A DNA stretch of 64,000 nt from an uncultured Alphaproteobacteria bacterium. GTDB lineage: Bacteria > Pseudomonadota > Alphaproteobacteria > Methylaequorales > Methylaequoraceae. The position numbers and the translations under genes are program-made. This document shows, piece by piece, positions 14,105-24,415 of this stretch; position 1 is the first letter of the stretch; every line of letters starts with the position of its first letter. The DNA lies in contig CACBBU010000005.1 of NCBI GenBank assembly GCA_902537615.1, forward strand, positions 21,716-85,715, in the 5' to 3' direction. Under the pieces are notes generated by a model. That model made no database searches and had not been told where the DNA came from. It saw nothing but the letters and a program-made list of their open reading frames with translations.

Positions 14105-16650
14105 TGTTAAAATTATCCAACGACAATTTAAAAAATATTGATTCTGTTAAAAAATTTTTTTTAACGAAAAAAAATAAAATTAAAGAAGAATTTTATTACA
14201 ATCATAAAGGAATAAAATGTTGTAAACTTAACTCAGACCTTACTGATGTATTAATAAAAAAAATTTTTCAATTAACAAATCCTTTAAAGTTAGCTAATCA
14301 CGATTTTTTAATTTGTGCAGTAGGAGGGTATGGAAGAAGACATTTAGCACCCTATTCAGATATAGATTTACTTTTTGTATATAACCAAAAAATTCCAGAA
14401 AAAGAATTAAAAAGAACAATTGAACAAATTCTCTATCCTTTGTGGGATTTAGGAATGAAAATTGGGCATGCTGTTAGAACTTTTAAAGAAGTAATATCTT
14501 TTTCTAAAAAAGAACAGATTATAAAAACTTCTATTTTAGATGCCAGATTAATATTAGGTTGTAATCAAGTTTTTAAAAATATTATTGCACAATATACTCA
14601 GGAATTTTCAAAAAAAGCGCGAATTTTCTTAAAAGAAAAAGTTGATGAGAGAAAAAAAAATATTCAAAAAATTGGTTTTGACTACTTTAAAAATGAACCA
14701 AATTTGAAGGAAAGTGAGGGCTCGCTAAGAGATATAAATTTAATACACTGGTGTCTTAAAATACTAAAAATTTCACAAAAGAAAAACGTAAATAACTTTG
14801 ATGATTATTTGAATCTTAATGAAAAAAAAAAAATTTCTAAGTCGCTCAATTTTTTACTTACCTTAAGATGTTTTACACATTACATAAGCCAAAGACAAAA
14901 TGATAAACTTACATTTGACTTACAAAAAACTATAGCTGACAAAATTAAAATCACAGGAAAAATTGATGAACAGAGTGCAACTGAACTTTTGATGAAAGAC
15001 TATTTTAAACAAATAAAGCAAATAAAAACACTCACTCAAGTTTTGTCAGAATCAGTAAATAATCAGATAAGAAATAAAAAAGTTAAAGGTGCTTCCATAA
15101 TAAAAAATTTCCAAATGAATCTTTTTAAAAATATCTTTGAAAATAATTTTTCAGTTGAAGACCAACGATTTGTTTTAAACAATTCAAAAAAAATCAATAG
15201 AGAGGAATTATTTTCTAATATTAATTTAGAATTCTTTAAAAAAATATTTTTTTCAAAGTTAAACAACAAATTTTTATTTTTAAATGATATTGGGTTATTG
15301 GAAAAAATGATTCCAGAGTTTTCAAAGATAGATACACTTCCACAATTTGATAGATTTCATTCTTTGAGTGTGGGTCAACATACATTGAAAGCATTAAGTA
15401 CATTAAAAAATTTGCAAGATAATAATGACGAATCTTACAAATTTGCTAATAAAGTTTTTAAGAAAGTAAAGAATAAAAACTCACTTTTTTACGCTGTTCT
15501 TCTTCATGATATTGGTAAAGGTCTTGGAGGAGAACATAACTTAAAAGGAGCTAAAAAGGCAAAAAAAATAATTCTTAATTTGAATGAAAATAAAGATACT
15601 GCAAAAGAAACAGTTTGGTTAATAGAAAATCATATGTTGCTAAGTGAATTTGCTTTCAAAAAAGATATTGAGGACGACTCAGTTATAAAAAAAATTTGTG
15701 AAAAAATAGATACTATTGATAGATTAAATAACCTTTATCTTCTAACCGTTTCAGATATTTCGGCCGTAGACCATGGAATTTGGAATGACTGGAAAGCGAG
15801 ACTTCTAAAAAATTTGTATGCTAAAATTCAAAGTGAAGTTTTAAAACCAGTCAAAAATAAAAGCTTGAATCATAAGATTGCAAAAATAAAAGAAACTGTT
15901 CTTTTATCTTCAAAAAAAATTAATAAAACTGAGATTGAAAGTTTTTCAAAGATCACCTATCCAAATTATTGGTTACTGCAAAGCCATGATTCAATAAAAT
16001 TTCAAATTGAAAACTTTTTTTTGGGAAAGAAAGAAAAATTAAGATTTGATTATGTAATTAAAAAAATAAGCAGACAAAATTTTTTAGAAATTACTGTTGT
16101 AACAAACGATAGACCGTCTTTATTTTTAGATTTTATATCAATATTTTTGTTTGAAAATTTATCAGTTCATGAGGCGAGAATATTCACATTTGATGATGGA
16201 ACAGTGATAGATAGATTTGTAGTTTCGTCAAATGTAAAATTTAAACTTATAAAAAACGGTTCAAAAGGCAAAATCAACTCCATAGATAAAAAGTTAATAG
16301 AATTGAAAAAAAATAAACCCTTAAAAATTTTACAAAGTAAAACAGCCCAGAAAAAAAGACTCTTAGAAAGAACAGAAGTAAAATTTGATAATAGCTCATC
16401 TGCAACTTATACCGTTTTGGAAGTAACAACTAATGACAGACCAGCACTTCTTTATGATATTTCAAGAATCTTACTAAATAAAAGATTGGTTATATCTATG
16501 GCAAAAATTTCAACTAACGGTGACTTTGTTGAGGATAGTTTTCATTTAAGAAACGAATTCGGAATGAAAATTGATAATAAAAAAATAATGTTAGAATTAC
16601 AAAAAGAAATAATTAAAACTCTAAAAGAAGGGCTTAACAATGTTTCTTAA
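14101..16650 (+). CDS. glnD: Bifunctional uridylyltransferase/uridylyl-removing enzyme GlnD
   Basis: An 849-residue nitrogen sensor that uridylylates and deuridylylates PII proteins. Domain order: nucleotidyltransferase with GGYGRRHLAPYSDIDLLF at about 76-93; HD hydrolase with HDIGKGLGGEH at about 470; two C-terminal ACT domains that bind glutamine (TNDRPSLFLDF and TNDRPALLYDI). Slightly shorter than the usual ~900+ residues. It overlaps mutS by 4 nt and murJ by 11 nt. Confidence 0.96.
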   Translation: MMLKLSNDNLKNIDSVKKFFLTKKNKIKEEFYYNHKGIKCCKLNSDLTDVLIKKIFQLTNPLKLANHDFLICAVGGYGRRHLAPYSDIDLLFVYNQKIPEKELKRTIEQILYPLWDLGMKIGHAVRTFKEVISFSKKEQIIKTSILDARLILGCNQVFKNIIAQYTQEFSKKARIFLKEKVDERKKNIQKIGFDYFKNEPNLKESEGSLRDINLIHWCLKILKISQKKNVNNFDDYLNLNEKKKISKSLNFLLTLRCFTHYISQRQNDKLTFDLQKTIADKIKITGKIDEQSATELLMKDYFKQIKQIKTLTQVLSESVNNQIRNKKVKGASIIKNFQMNLFKNIFENNFSVEDQRFVLNNSKKINREELFSNINLEFFKKIFFSKLNNKFLFLNDIGLLEKMIPEFSKIDTLPQFDRFHSLSVGQHTLKALSTLKNLQDNNDESYKFANKVFKKVKNKNSLFYAVLLHDIGKGLGGEHNLKGAKKAKKIILNLNENKDTAKETVWLIENHMLLSEFAFKKDIEDDSVIKKICEKIDTIDRLNNLYLLTVSDISAVDHGIWNDWKARLLKNLYAKIQSEVLKPVKNKSLNHKIAKIKETVLLSSKKINKTEIESFSKITYPNYWLLQSHDSIKFQIENFFLGKKEKLRFDYVIKKISRQNFLEITVVTNDRPSLFLDFISIFLFENLSVHEARIFTFDDGTVIDRFVVSSNVKFKLIKNGSKGKINSIDKKLIELKKNKPLKILQSKTAQKKRLLERTEVKFDNSSSATYTVLEVTTNDRPALLYDISRILLNKRLVISMAKISTNGDFVEDSFHLRNEFGMKIDNKKIMLELQKEIIKTLKEGLNNVS

Positions 16651-18208
16651 AATAATTTCAATTCTGGGTTCACTAACATTTTTAAGTAGGATTTTGGGTT
16701 ATTTAAGAGATCTATTAATTGCGAAAATAATAGGTGCTGGTTTGGTGTCAGATGCATTCTTCATTTCTTTTAAATTACCTAATCTCTTTAGAAGACTTTT
16801 TGGTGAAGGTGCCATGAACTCAGCATTCATTCCTGTGATCTCAGGGACTAAGAGTAAATTTGGAAAAAATAAGTCAGATGAATTTTTTTCTTTAATTTTT
16901 TCCTCATTACTAATTTTTCTTTTAATTTTATTAATTATTGCAGAAATTTTTATGCCCCTCATTGTAAAGTTGATTGCACCTGGTTTTACAGATGATCCTA
17001 ATAAATTTTTTCTTACTGTTGATCTATCACGGTTAACTTTTCCTTTTGTTTTTTTCATTTGTTTAACTTCATTAGCAGGGGCTTATTTAAATACTTTAGG
17101 ACGATTCGCTGCAATGGCACTAACCCCGATTATTCTTAATTTAACAATAATCTTTTGTTTGTTAATTTTTTTAAGAACTAATGACAAAGTGATTGTGTCC
17201 AATTATTTAAGTCTATCCATTTCTGTGGCAGGTCTAATACAGTTGTTATGGATAATTTTTAGTTTAAAAAAAAACAGTATTAAACTCAAATTTTTGTCTT
17301 TTCAAAATTCTGCTTTTAAAAACAGAAAAAAAGAAATAAAAAATTTTTTAATTTTGTTAGCTCCGGCAGTCATAGGTAACGGAGCTTATCAAATTAACCT
17401 TTTAATAGATATGATATTAGCTTCAACCTTGCCTGATGGTTCTATTTCATACCTGTACTTCGCTGACAGAGTAAATCAACTTCCGCTAGGTGTTTTAGGA
17501 ATTGCGATTAGTACTGCTTTACTTCCTATACTTTCTAAACATGTAAAGGAGCGCAATGTAATTGAAGCAAATGAAAGTATAACAGAATCAATAAAATTTG
17601 GGATCTATTTTTCTGTTCCTGCATTAGTAGGAATTTTTTTATTATCCAACCAAATAATTAGTTTTTTGTTCTTACGAGGTGAATTTTCATTAGAAGACTC
17701 AAAACTTACATCATCTGCATTGACAGCTCTTGGTTTTGGATTACCAGCTTTTATTTTAATAAAAATCTTAGTTGTTCCTTTTTTTGCGAATGAAGATACA
17801 AAGACTCCAATTAAAGTTTCTGTATTTTCAATGTCGCTTAACCTCATTCTTAATTTAATATTAATAAAAGAGTTTCTGCATGTTGGGTTGGCAATTGCTA
17901 CTTCAGCCTCAGCTTGGGTAAATGCCCTGATTTTATTTTATATTCTTATCAAAAAACTTGGATACAAGTTAGATAAGTCAATTATAGATGATACCTTAAA
18001 AATTTTATTTTCAGTATTTGTTATGGCATGTTCATTATTTTTAATGAAATATCTTGAGACAATAGATTTTGCTGTTTTTAATTTTTCTGATAGAAATAAT
18101 TTATTGTTAATAATTAAAATTCTAATTGGAGGTATAATTTACCTTTTTGTTAGTCATTTAATTGGTATCAAGTATATCGATTTAAAAAAATGGTGGAAAA
18201 AAAATTAG
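16640..18208 (+). CDS. murJ: Lipid II flippase MurJ (MviN)
   Basis: A 522-residue polytopic membrane protein with the N-terminal signature SRILGYLRDLLIAKIIGAG and FRRLFGEGAMNSAFIP, typical of MurJ, which moves lipid II across the inner membrane for peptidoglycan synthesis. About 14 hydrophobic segments are visible. Translationally overlapped with glnD before it and trpS after it. Confidence 0.96.
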   Translation: MFLKIISILGSLTFLSRILGYLRDLLIAKIIGAGLVSDAFFISFKLPNLFRRLFGEGAMNSAFIPVISGTKSKFGKNKSDEFFSLIFSSLLIFLLILLIIAEIFMPLIVKLIAPGFTDDPNKFFLTVDLSRLTFPFVFFICLTSLAGAYLNTLGRFAAMALTPIILNLTIIFCLLIFLRTNDKVIVSNYLSLSISVAGLIQLLWIIFSLKKNSIKLKFLSFQNSAFKNRKKEIKNFLILLAPAVIGNGAYQINLLIDMILASTLPDGSISYLYFADRVNQLPLGVLGIAISTALLPILSKHVKERNVIEANESITESIKFGIYFSVPALVGIFLLSNQIISFLFLRGEFSLEDSKLTSSALTALGFGLPAFILIKILVVPFFANEDTKTPIKVSVFSMSLNLILNLILIKEFLHVGLAIATSASAWVNALILFYILIKKLGYKLDKSIIDDTLKILFSVFVMACSLFLMKYLETIDFAVFNFSDRNNLLLIIKILIGGIIYLFVSHLIGIKYIDLKKWWKKN

Positions 18209-19209
18209 ATAAAGGTTTGGTTTTTTCTGGAGTTCAGCCTACTGGTAACCTCCATTTGGGTAATTATTTGGGCGCGATAAAGAACTGGGTTAGTTTGCAA
18301 AAAGAAAAATCCTGCATTTTTTGTATTGTAGATTTACATGCTATCACAGTTGCGGAAAATAGATCTAAGTTAAAAGAAAATACATTAGAGGTAACGGCTG
18401 CTTATATTTCCTCTGGCATTGACCCAGAAAAAAGCAAGATTTTTGTTCAATCTAACGTCCCTGGGCACTCTGAATTAGCTTGGATCTTAAGTTGTCATAC
18501 CCCAATTGGATGGTTAAATAGAATGACACAGTTTAAAGATAAGGCTGGTAAAAATAAAGAAAAAGCACCTTTGGGTTTGTATTCATACCCAGTTTTAATG
18601 GCTGCCGATATTTTGTTATATAAATCTGAATACGTACCTGTGGGTGAAGATCAAAAACAACATCTAGAACTTTCAAGAGATATTGCCCAAAGTTTTAACA
18701 GATTTCATAATAATGATTTTTTTCCAATACCAGAACCTTTAATAATGGGATTAGCTACAAGAGTAATGAGTTTAAAAGATGGAACAAAAAAAATGAGTAA
18801 GTCCGACCCCTCTGATTATTCTAGAATTAATATGACAGATAACACTGATGATATTAGAAAAAAAATTCAAAAAGCAAAAACAGACTCTCTTCCTTTTCCT
18901 GATAACAGCGAAAACTTAGAATCAAGACCAGAAATAAATAACCTTTTGAATATTTTCTGTTCGATGAGTGAAATGAGTATAGATAAACTTATAAGAGAAT
19001 ACTCAGGTAAGGATTTTAAAAAATTTAAAGAAGATTTGTTTGAGATCATTAATAATGAGATCTCAAGAGTTTCAGTAGAAATGCATAAATTATTATCTGA
19101 TAAATCTTACTTAGAGAATTTATTAAAAAAAGGAGCTGAAGAGGCAAGAGAAATTGCGAATAATAATATGCGAGAAATAAAAAAATTAATTAATTTTTAT
19201 GACCTATGA
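18190..19209 (+). CDS. trpS: Tryptophanyl-tRNA synthetase
   Basis: A 339-residue class I synthetase. The HIGH-equivalent lies in GVQPTGNLHLGNYLGA (residues about 14-27) and the KMSKS loop is KKMSKSD at about 200. It overlaps murJ by 19 nt if the first ATG is used; a GTG codon immediately after is an alternative. It overlaps the next gene by 4 nt. Confidence 0.97.
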   Translation: MVEKKLDKGLVFSGVQPTGNLHLGNYLGAIKNWVSLQKEKSCIFCIVDLHAITVAENRSKLKENTLEVTAAYISSGIDPEKSKIFVQSNVPGHSELAWILSCHTPIGWLNRMTQFKDKAGKNKEKAPLGLYSYPVLMAADILLYKSEYVPVGEDQKQHLELSRDIAQSFNRFHNNDFFPIPEPLIMGLATRVMSLKDGTKKMSKSDPSDYSRINMTDNTDDIRKKIQKAKTDSLPFPDNSENLESRPEINNLLNIFCSMSEMSIDKLIREYSGKDFKKFKEDLFEIINNEISRVSVEMHKLLSDKSYLENLLKKGAEEAREIANNNMREIKKLINFYDL

Positions 19210-20123
19210 CATTTTATTTACCCATCGCTGAGATAGAAATAAATTTACTAATAATACTATTTTTTGGTTTTATTGTTGGTTTTATGTCTGGACTATTTGG
19301 AGTTGGTGGAGGATTTTTAATGACACCGTTACTAATTTTCATGGGGATTCCTCCCTCAACAGCTGTTGGAACAGAATCAGTTCAAATCCTGGGGTCTTCC
19401 GTTTCAGGAGCAATTGCTCATGGAAGGAAGAAAAATATTGATTATGAAATTGGAAGCTTCCTGCTGATAGGAGGAATATTTGGCTCCACCTTTGGAATAA
19501 TGATTTTTAATTTTCTTAAAGAATCTGGAAACATAGACCTGATTATTAACATCCTATATGTAATTTTCCTGCTTGTTATAGGTGTTTTGATGTTCGTTGA
19601 AAGTATTTTTTCGCTAGTCAAAAAACCTACCGTTTTAAAAAAAACACACAAAAAAAAAAGAAATTTTTTAGATTATCTTCCTCTCAAATTAAGATTTAGA
19701 CAATCAGGAATATATATGTCTGTGTTATTACCTGTACTTGTAGGTTCATTTACAGGTTTTTTAGCGTCGTTGATGGGAGTTGGTGGCGGGTTTGTAATGG
19801 TTCCAGCAATGATTTACCTATTTAGAATGGGAACAGTTTCTGCGATTGGAACTTCTCTATTTCAAATTGTTTTTGTGACATTAAACGTTTCAATTCTTCA
19901 AGCTACATACAACTTATCAGTAGATTTAATACTTGCGGTTTTTTTATTGATTGGGGGTGTTATTGGTGCTCAATACGGATCAAAATATACGTCAAAATTT
20001 AAAGGGGAGCAAATAAGAGTATTTTTAGCTATAATTGTTATTATTGTTTGTGTAAAGATGGGCTTAGAATTAATTAATGAGCCTCCAATGAATTCTAGAA
20101 TAATTATTCAAGATGCGTTTTAA
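19206..20123 (+). CDS. TSUP (TauE/SafE) family sulfite/organosulfonate permease
   Basis: A 305-residue membrane protein with two homologous halves, each bearing the TSUP glycine motif (SGLFGVGGGFLMTPLL near residue 30 and ASLMGVGGGFVMVPAM near 195). TSUP proteins export or import small sulfur anions; the substrate here cannot be read from sequence. The following gene is a TIGR02186-type membrane protein, the usual alphaproteobacterial partner. Confidence 0.88.
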   Translation: MTFYLPIAEIEINLLIILFFGFIVGFMSGLFGVGGGFLMTPLLIFMGIPPSTAVGTESVQILGSSVSGAIAHGRKKNIDYEIGSFLLIGGIFGSTFGIMIFNFLKESGNIDLIINILYVIFLLVIGVLMFVESIFSLVKKPTVLKKTHKKKRNFLDYLPLKLRFRQSGIYMSVLLPVLVGSFTGFLASLMGVGGGFVMVPAMIYLFRMGTVSAIGTSLFQIVFVTLNVSILQATYNLSVDLILAVFLLIGGVIGAQYGSKYTSKFKGEQIRVFLAIIVIIVCVKMGLELINEPPMNSRIIIQDAF

Positions 20124-20832
20124 TTTTATAAAAATTATCTTTTTATTATTTTTCCTCCTTCACTCCTTTGGTGTTAAGTCAAACATTTTAATTTTTGATG
20201 TTTCACAAAAAAAAGTTTCAGTATCTAATGATTTAAAAGATACTCATTTCACAATCTATGGATTTTCTGATTCCCCAACAAATCTAGTTTTGAAGATTAC
20301 AGGACCAAATCAAAAGGTTGTTCTACAAAAAAAGAAAAAGGTATTTGGAATGTGGACTTGGAATAAAACAGGTGAATTTAGTTACCCTAGTTTATTTCAT
20401 TATTACACAAACATTAAAAGTAATGAGATTGATTTTCATGTTAAAAAAGATTTGGTAGATAATATCAAATTAATCGGAAAGGACGATGATAACTTAAAAA
20501 AAGAATTAATTGAAAAAAAAATCTCAATTGATTTGTTTTCAATTAAAAATGAATCCTTTGAGCTATTGAGTGATGGGACTCCTGCATTTTTCAAAATTCC
20601 AGTTAAGTTACCAAAAAACTCACCGCCTGGAAAATATTTGGTTTCAATGAATCTTATGGATCAAGGAAGTAAATTTGAAACAAAAAAAATACAAGTTTTT
20701 ATAGAAAAACCTGGAATTAGTTCATTTATATTTGAGTTTGCGCATAAATTCTCATTTCTATATGGTGTTTTTTCTGCTATTATTGCAATTGGCTTAGGAA
20801 TAACAGCAGGTTTTATCTTTAAAAAAAATTAG
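20113..20832 (+). CDS. TIGR02186-type membrane protein partner of TSUP permease
   Basis: A 239-residue protein with an N-terminal signal peptide, a long periplasmic beta-rich domain (residues about 25-205) and a single C-terminal transmembrane helix ending in KKN. It resembles the alphaproteobacterial family TIGR02186, which is normally encoded directly after a TauE/SafE permease, as here (11-nt overlap). Its molecular role is unknown; an accessory subunit of the permease is likely from this fixed pairing. Confidence 0.78.
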   Translation: MRFNFIKIIFLLFFLLHSFGVKSNILIFDVSQKKVSVSNDLKDTHFTIYGFSDSPTNLVLKITGPNQKVVLQKKKKVFGMWTWNKTGEFSYPSLFHYYTNIKSNEIDFHVKKDLVDNIKLIGKDDDNLKKELIEKKISIDLFSIKNESFELLSDGTPAFFKIPVKLPKNSPPGKYLVSMNLMDQGSKFETKKIQVFIEKPGISSFIFEFAHKFSFLYGVFSAIIAIGLGITAGFIFKKN

Positions 20833-20836
20833 CATT

Positions 20837-21298
20837 ATGAGTAAGGAACTAACTTTTTTAGTAATTTTAGATGATACTCCTGAAATGTATGATGCGTTAA
20901 GATATGCAGCGCAAAGGAGTGCTAGGAGCAACGGTAGGGTGGCAATTTTGTATACTTTTGACACTTTAGAATTTAGTCATTGGAAAGCCGTGGAAGATAT
21001 AGCAGAAGCGGAATCAAGAGAGGAGGCAGAGTCAAAGATAAAAGAGTATGAAAATTTTATTCTTCAATTCACCGATAAGAAACCAAAAAAGTTTTTAATG
21101 AAGGGTGACAGAGTAGAATGCATTATAAATTTCTTATCGGACAATAAATTTATTTCAAATTTTGTCTTAGCTTCAAGCAATTCTGGCTCTGATACATTGA
21201 TAAGCGCATTCACGGGAAAGCAAAGATCAAAACTTAAGGTACCGCTAACTATAATACCGTCAAACTTAAAAGAAGAAGAAATTGACAAATTATCCTGA
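20837..21298 (+). CDS. Universal stress protein (UspA family)
   Basis: A 153-residue cytoplasmic Usp fold protein beginning LTFLVILDDTPEMYDALRYAAQRSA. The C-terminal region contains SSNSGSDT...TGKQRSKLKVPLTIIP, reminiscent of the ATP-binding loop but without a clean G-2x-G-9x-G-S/T. It follows the TSUP/TIGR02186 pair by 4 nt. Specific function not deducible. Confidence 0.85.
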   Translation: MSKELTFLVILDDTPEMYDALRYAAQRSARSNGRVAILYTFDTLEFSHWKAVEDIAEAESREEAESKIKEYENFILQFTDKKPKKFLMKGDRVECIINFLSDNKFISNFVLASSNSGSDTLISAFTGKQRSKLKVPLTIIPSNLKEEEIDKLS

Positions 21299-21316
21299 AT
21301 TAATTATTTGTAAGAT

Positions 21317-21883
21317 ATGTTTATACAAACTGAAGAAACTCCTAACCCATTAACACTGAAGTTTATTCCAGGACAAGTTTTACTTGAAAGGGGTACTCAA
21401 GAGTTTAAATCAAAAAAGGCAGCTAAATCTAATACTTTAGCAAATATGTTATTTGAGGATGAAAACGTAGACGGTGTTTTTATTGGTAAAGATTTCATAA
21501 CCATTACTAAATCCGATCAAGTTAATTGGGAATCACTAAAACCGTCTTTACTTTCAAAAATTCATGATTTTCTATCATCAGGAAAAAAAGTGGAAGGCCA
21601 AAATGATGATAAAAAAAAAATAAAAGAAAATTACAATAAAAAAGATTTAGAAATTGTTAATCAAATAAATGATCTTCTTGAAGAAAGAATAAAACCTGCT
21701 GTTGCTCAAGATGGAGGTGATATAAGTTTTGTAAAATTTGACAACGGAGTTGTGTATTTGGAGTTGCGAGGTGCATGTGCTGGTTGTCCAAGTTCTACGA
21801 TTACACTTAAATCTGGAATTGAAAATATGCTTAAGTATTACATTCCAGAAATTGTATCAGTTGAAGCAGTAAACCAAAGTTAA
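21317..21883 (+). CDS. nfuA: Fe-S cluster carrier NfuA/NifU-like protein
   Basis: A 188-residue two-domain protein. The N-terminal Nfu_N domain starts MFIQTEETPNPLTLKFIPG, and the C-terminal NifU domain has the cluster-binding motif CAGCPSST at about 152-159. It carries assembled [4Fe-4S] clusters to client enzymes; MiaB at 27998 would be one type of client. Stop and start overlap by 1 nt with the next gene. Confidence 0.94.
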   Translation: MFIQTEETPNPLTLKFIPGQVLLERGTQEFKSKKAAKSNTLANMLFEDENVDGVFIGKDFITITKSDQVNWESLKPSLLSKIHDFLSSGKKVEGQNDDKKKIKENYNKKDLEIVNQINDLLEERIKPAVAQDGGDISFVKFDNGVVYLELRGACAGCPSSTITLKSGIENMLKYYIPEIVSVEAVNQS

Positions 21884-22833
21884 TGCAAGAATCTAACATT
21901 ACCCATAAAAATTTAGGGATCTTTTTAATTTCCCTGCTTCTTATTAACATAGCCGTGGGTTTCTATAACAGCTTTACAAAAAAAAAAGACTCTAAAGGTT
22001 TATCTGTTAACTATACAATAAAGAATACAAAAATTTTTGAAACAAATTCTTCTGATGTGACTGTTGATTATATCTCAGAATCTAGTGAGATGATTGCGAT
22101 ATTTAATAAATATCAATTTTCAGTAGATAATCTTTTAAATAATCAATCGGCAAACCTAGTAATTTTTTCTTCATTACCATTAGATTTTATGGACATTCAA
22201 CCTGTAATAGAGAGAAAAAGATTGTTCATAAATACCCTTATTCCTATTATTTACTCTGAGAACTTGCAGATTCTAAATGATAGAAAAAAAATACTAGATT
22301 GGTGGAGAGAATCGGACGGTGAAAATTTTTCAAGAGACTTTTGGCCACAATGGCTATTTGAGTTAAGCGAAAAATATGATTCAAGTGATTCTAATCTGGG
22401 GAATCTTTTGGTACGTGTTGATATAATACCTATATCTTTGGCTTTAGCACAAGCAGCAATTGAGAGTGGTTGGGGAACGTCACGCTATTCCAGAGAGGGA
22501 AATGCAGTTTTTGGTCAATATACCTTTGACGAATCCAAAGGTTTGAAACCTAAAAACAGAAATAAAAATGATGAATTTTTCATAAAAAAATTCTCCAACT
22601 TATCAGAATCGGTCAGGTCATACTTAAAAAATATTAATACTCATATGGCTTATGCAGATTTCAGAGAAGAGAGAAAAAAACTTAGAATGAGTGGAGAAAA
22701 TCTTTCTGGATATAAACTTGTTAATTTTTTAAAAGATTACTCTGAAAGACGAGAGTTCTATATAAAGGATGTCAAAGAAATTATGAGTTCAAATAATTTT
22801 CAAAAATATGACAAAGGAAATATTCTGAATTAA
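21883..22833 (+). CDS. Bax-like glucosaminidase-domain membrane protein
   Basis: A 316-residue protein with one N-terminal membrane anchor (residues about 12-30) and a C-terminal glucosaminidase domain. The domain carries ALAQAAIESGWGTSRYSREGNAVFGQYTF, including the catalytic-type glutamate, and NLSESVRSYLKNINTH. This layout is that of Bax-like periplasmic proteins predicted to cut peptidoglycan glycan strands. Activity is inferred from the domain only. Confidence 0.8.
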   Translation: MQESNITHKNLGIFLISLLLINIAVGFYNSFTKKKDSKGLSVNYTIKNTKIFETNSSDVTVDYISESSEMIAIFNKYQFSVDNLLNNQSANLVIFSSLPLDFMDIQPVIERKRLFINTLIPIIYSENLQILNDRKKILDWWRESDGENFSRDFWPQWLFELSEKYDSSDSNLGNLLVRVDIIPISLALAQAAIESGWGTSRYSREGNAVFGQYTFDESKGLKPKNRNKNDEFFIKKFSNLSESVRSYLKNINTHMAYADFREERKKLRMSGENLSGYKLVNFLKDYSERREFYIKDVKEIMSSNNFQKYDKGNILN

Positions 22834-22853
22834 TTTAAATAATTCATTTATTA

Positions 22854-23864
22854 CTAATATACTATAGATTCTTGGGTAATCTTTATCATTTTTCCATACC
22901 AAAATAAGTTTCTTTTTTCGTCAAAATAAGTGCAATTAAGTCTATATCTTCTATTTTTTTTTAAATCAGTAATCTTTAGATTAATAATTTTTTTCTTTGT
23001 TATTATTTTTTTAATTTTTGCATTATTGTTAATATAGCAGTTAATCTTATTTTCAATTTTGTCTGTACTAAATAAGATTTCAAATTCCTCCAAATTTAAA
23101 TCATCTTTCAAAACTTTTAAATCTGATAATATTAATGCTTTTGAGTTCACTATTTGAGCAAATCTTTTCATGCCTCCAAATTCATCATTAATAGCGAACC
23201 TAGGAAGTGCAAATTTATTCTCATTGATATGTACAGGACTTGAGTGTTGAGAAAAACCAATATGATAACCCATTTTTTTGACTAGTTCTTGAATTTGAGG
23301 ATTTGACTCTCCGTATGGATAGGATACAACTCTCTGAAGTCTTCCGATCTTAGACATTATTTTTTTTTCAGCTAAATCAAATTCCTTTTTTACATCATTA
23401 ATTTGTAATTCTAAAAGTTTTGGATGACTATTCGTATGATTAAGAATTTCTCCATAATTTCTGGAGAGCTCTTTTATCATTTTCCAACTCATAAAATCAC
23501 TTTTTTTTTCATTTGAAACAAATTTAGTAGAGAGAAAAAGAGAAAAAGGAATTTTATTCTTTTTTAATATTGGAAAAGCATGTTCATAGAAACTTTTATA
23601 TCCATCATCAATTGTAATAAAAATTGATTTCTCAGGAATATCATAATCTTCATTAAAAAAACTCAACAAATCTGAAATTGGAAGAATGTTAAAATTATTT
23701 TCTTTGAGATATTTAATTTGATCTTGAAAGTTTTTTGATGAAATACTTGTTGATGGAAATCTTTCATCTTCAAATCTATGGTACATCAACACAATAGCTG
23801 ATTTTTCGCTGGCGAAACTTTCACGAATTAAAAGAAAGGTAAGAAGAAAAAAAATAATTTTCAT
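22854..23864 (-). CDS. Polysaccharide deacetylase family protein (PgaB-like N-terminus), exported
   Basis: A 336-residue protein with a signal peptide (about residues 1-18). Its NodB-type deacetylase domain begins VLMYHRFED, with metal and catalytic motifs FITIDDGYKSF and LNHTNSHPKL and later SYPYGE. The C-terminal ~90 residues are an additional lysine/asparagine-rich region I do not recognise. It is translationally coupled (4-nt overlap) to the dipeptidase gene upstream, suggesting a shared cell-wall role. The substrate could be a peptidoglycan or an exported polysaccharide. Confidence 0.82.
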   Translation of the reverse strand: MKIIFFLLTFLLIRESFASEKSAIVLMYHRFEDERFPSTSISSKNFQDQIKYLKENNFNILPISDLLSFFNEDYDIPEKSIFITIDDGYKSFYEHAFPILKKNKIPFSLFLSTKFVSNEKKSDFMSWKMIKELSRNYGEILNHTNSHPKLLELQINDVKKEFDLAEKKIMSKIGRLQRVVSYPYGESNPQIQELVKKMGYHIGFSQHSSPVHINENKFALPRFAINDEFGGMKRFAQIVNSKALILSDLKVLKDDLNLEEFEILFSTDKIENKINCYINNNAKIKKIITKKKIINLKITDLKKNRRYRLNCTYFDEKRNLFWYGKMIKITQESIVY

Positions 23865-24400
23865 GATTCAATATTATCAACAATTTGGTAACTTTTTGAG
23901 TTAAAAAGCTGATAATGCCACCATTCATTTTTGTAAAAGTCCCAGCCAGCGTCAGTCATTATACCGAGTAAAGTTAATCTGTTCTGATAAGCCACTTTTG
24001 AAATATCTAAACAGCCATGATAAGAGAGTTTACTAAATTCATCAAACTCCGTACCCATATCAAGTTCCTTACCATTTTTAATTAAAGTTAAGTCAATTGC
24101 AACGCCTCTTGAATGTGGAGATCCTTTGTTAGGAGGAGTAATAAAGTTTGGATCTGGTAGGGTTTCCCACAATCGTTGTTGAACATAGGTTGGACGGTAT
24201 GCATCAAAGATTTTTATCTTGAGACCAATTTTTTTTGCAATATCAACAGCTATACAAAGATTTTCAAAAGCGACTTTGTGAATAAAACACGATTCAGAAA
24301 AATAAATTTTGTTACCCGTAAAATTATTTTTAGAAGCATATCTTAAGTCTATATCTACATCGAGTTGATTTTGATTTACTTTTATAAAGTTTTGATTCAT
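23861..24400 (-). CDS. D-alanyl-D-alanine dipeptidase (VanX/DdpX family)
   Basis: A 179-residue zinc peptidase of the M15 family. Metal and catalytic motifs are SPHSRGVAIDLTL (His, Asp) and the C-terminal EWWHYQLF (Glu, His). These enzymes split D-Ala-D-Ala or related dipeptides. No obvious signal peptide, so probably cytoplasmic, in which case it would allow recycling of D-Ala. Divergent from tsaB with a 15-nt gap. Confidence 0.87.
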   Translation of the reverse strand: MNQNFIKVNQNQLDVDIDLRYASKNNFTGNKIYFSESCFIHKVAFENLCIAVDIAKKIGLKIKIFDAYRPTYVQQRLWETLPDPNFITPPNKGSPHSRGVAIDLTLIKNGKELDMGTEFDEFSKLSYHGCLDISKVAYQNRLTLLGIMTDAGWDFYKNEWWHYQLFNSKSYQIVDNIES

Positions 24401-24415
24401 TTTATAGACTGAATC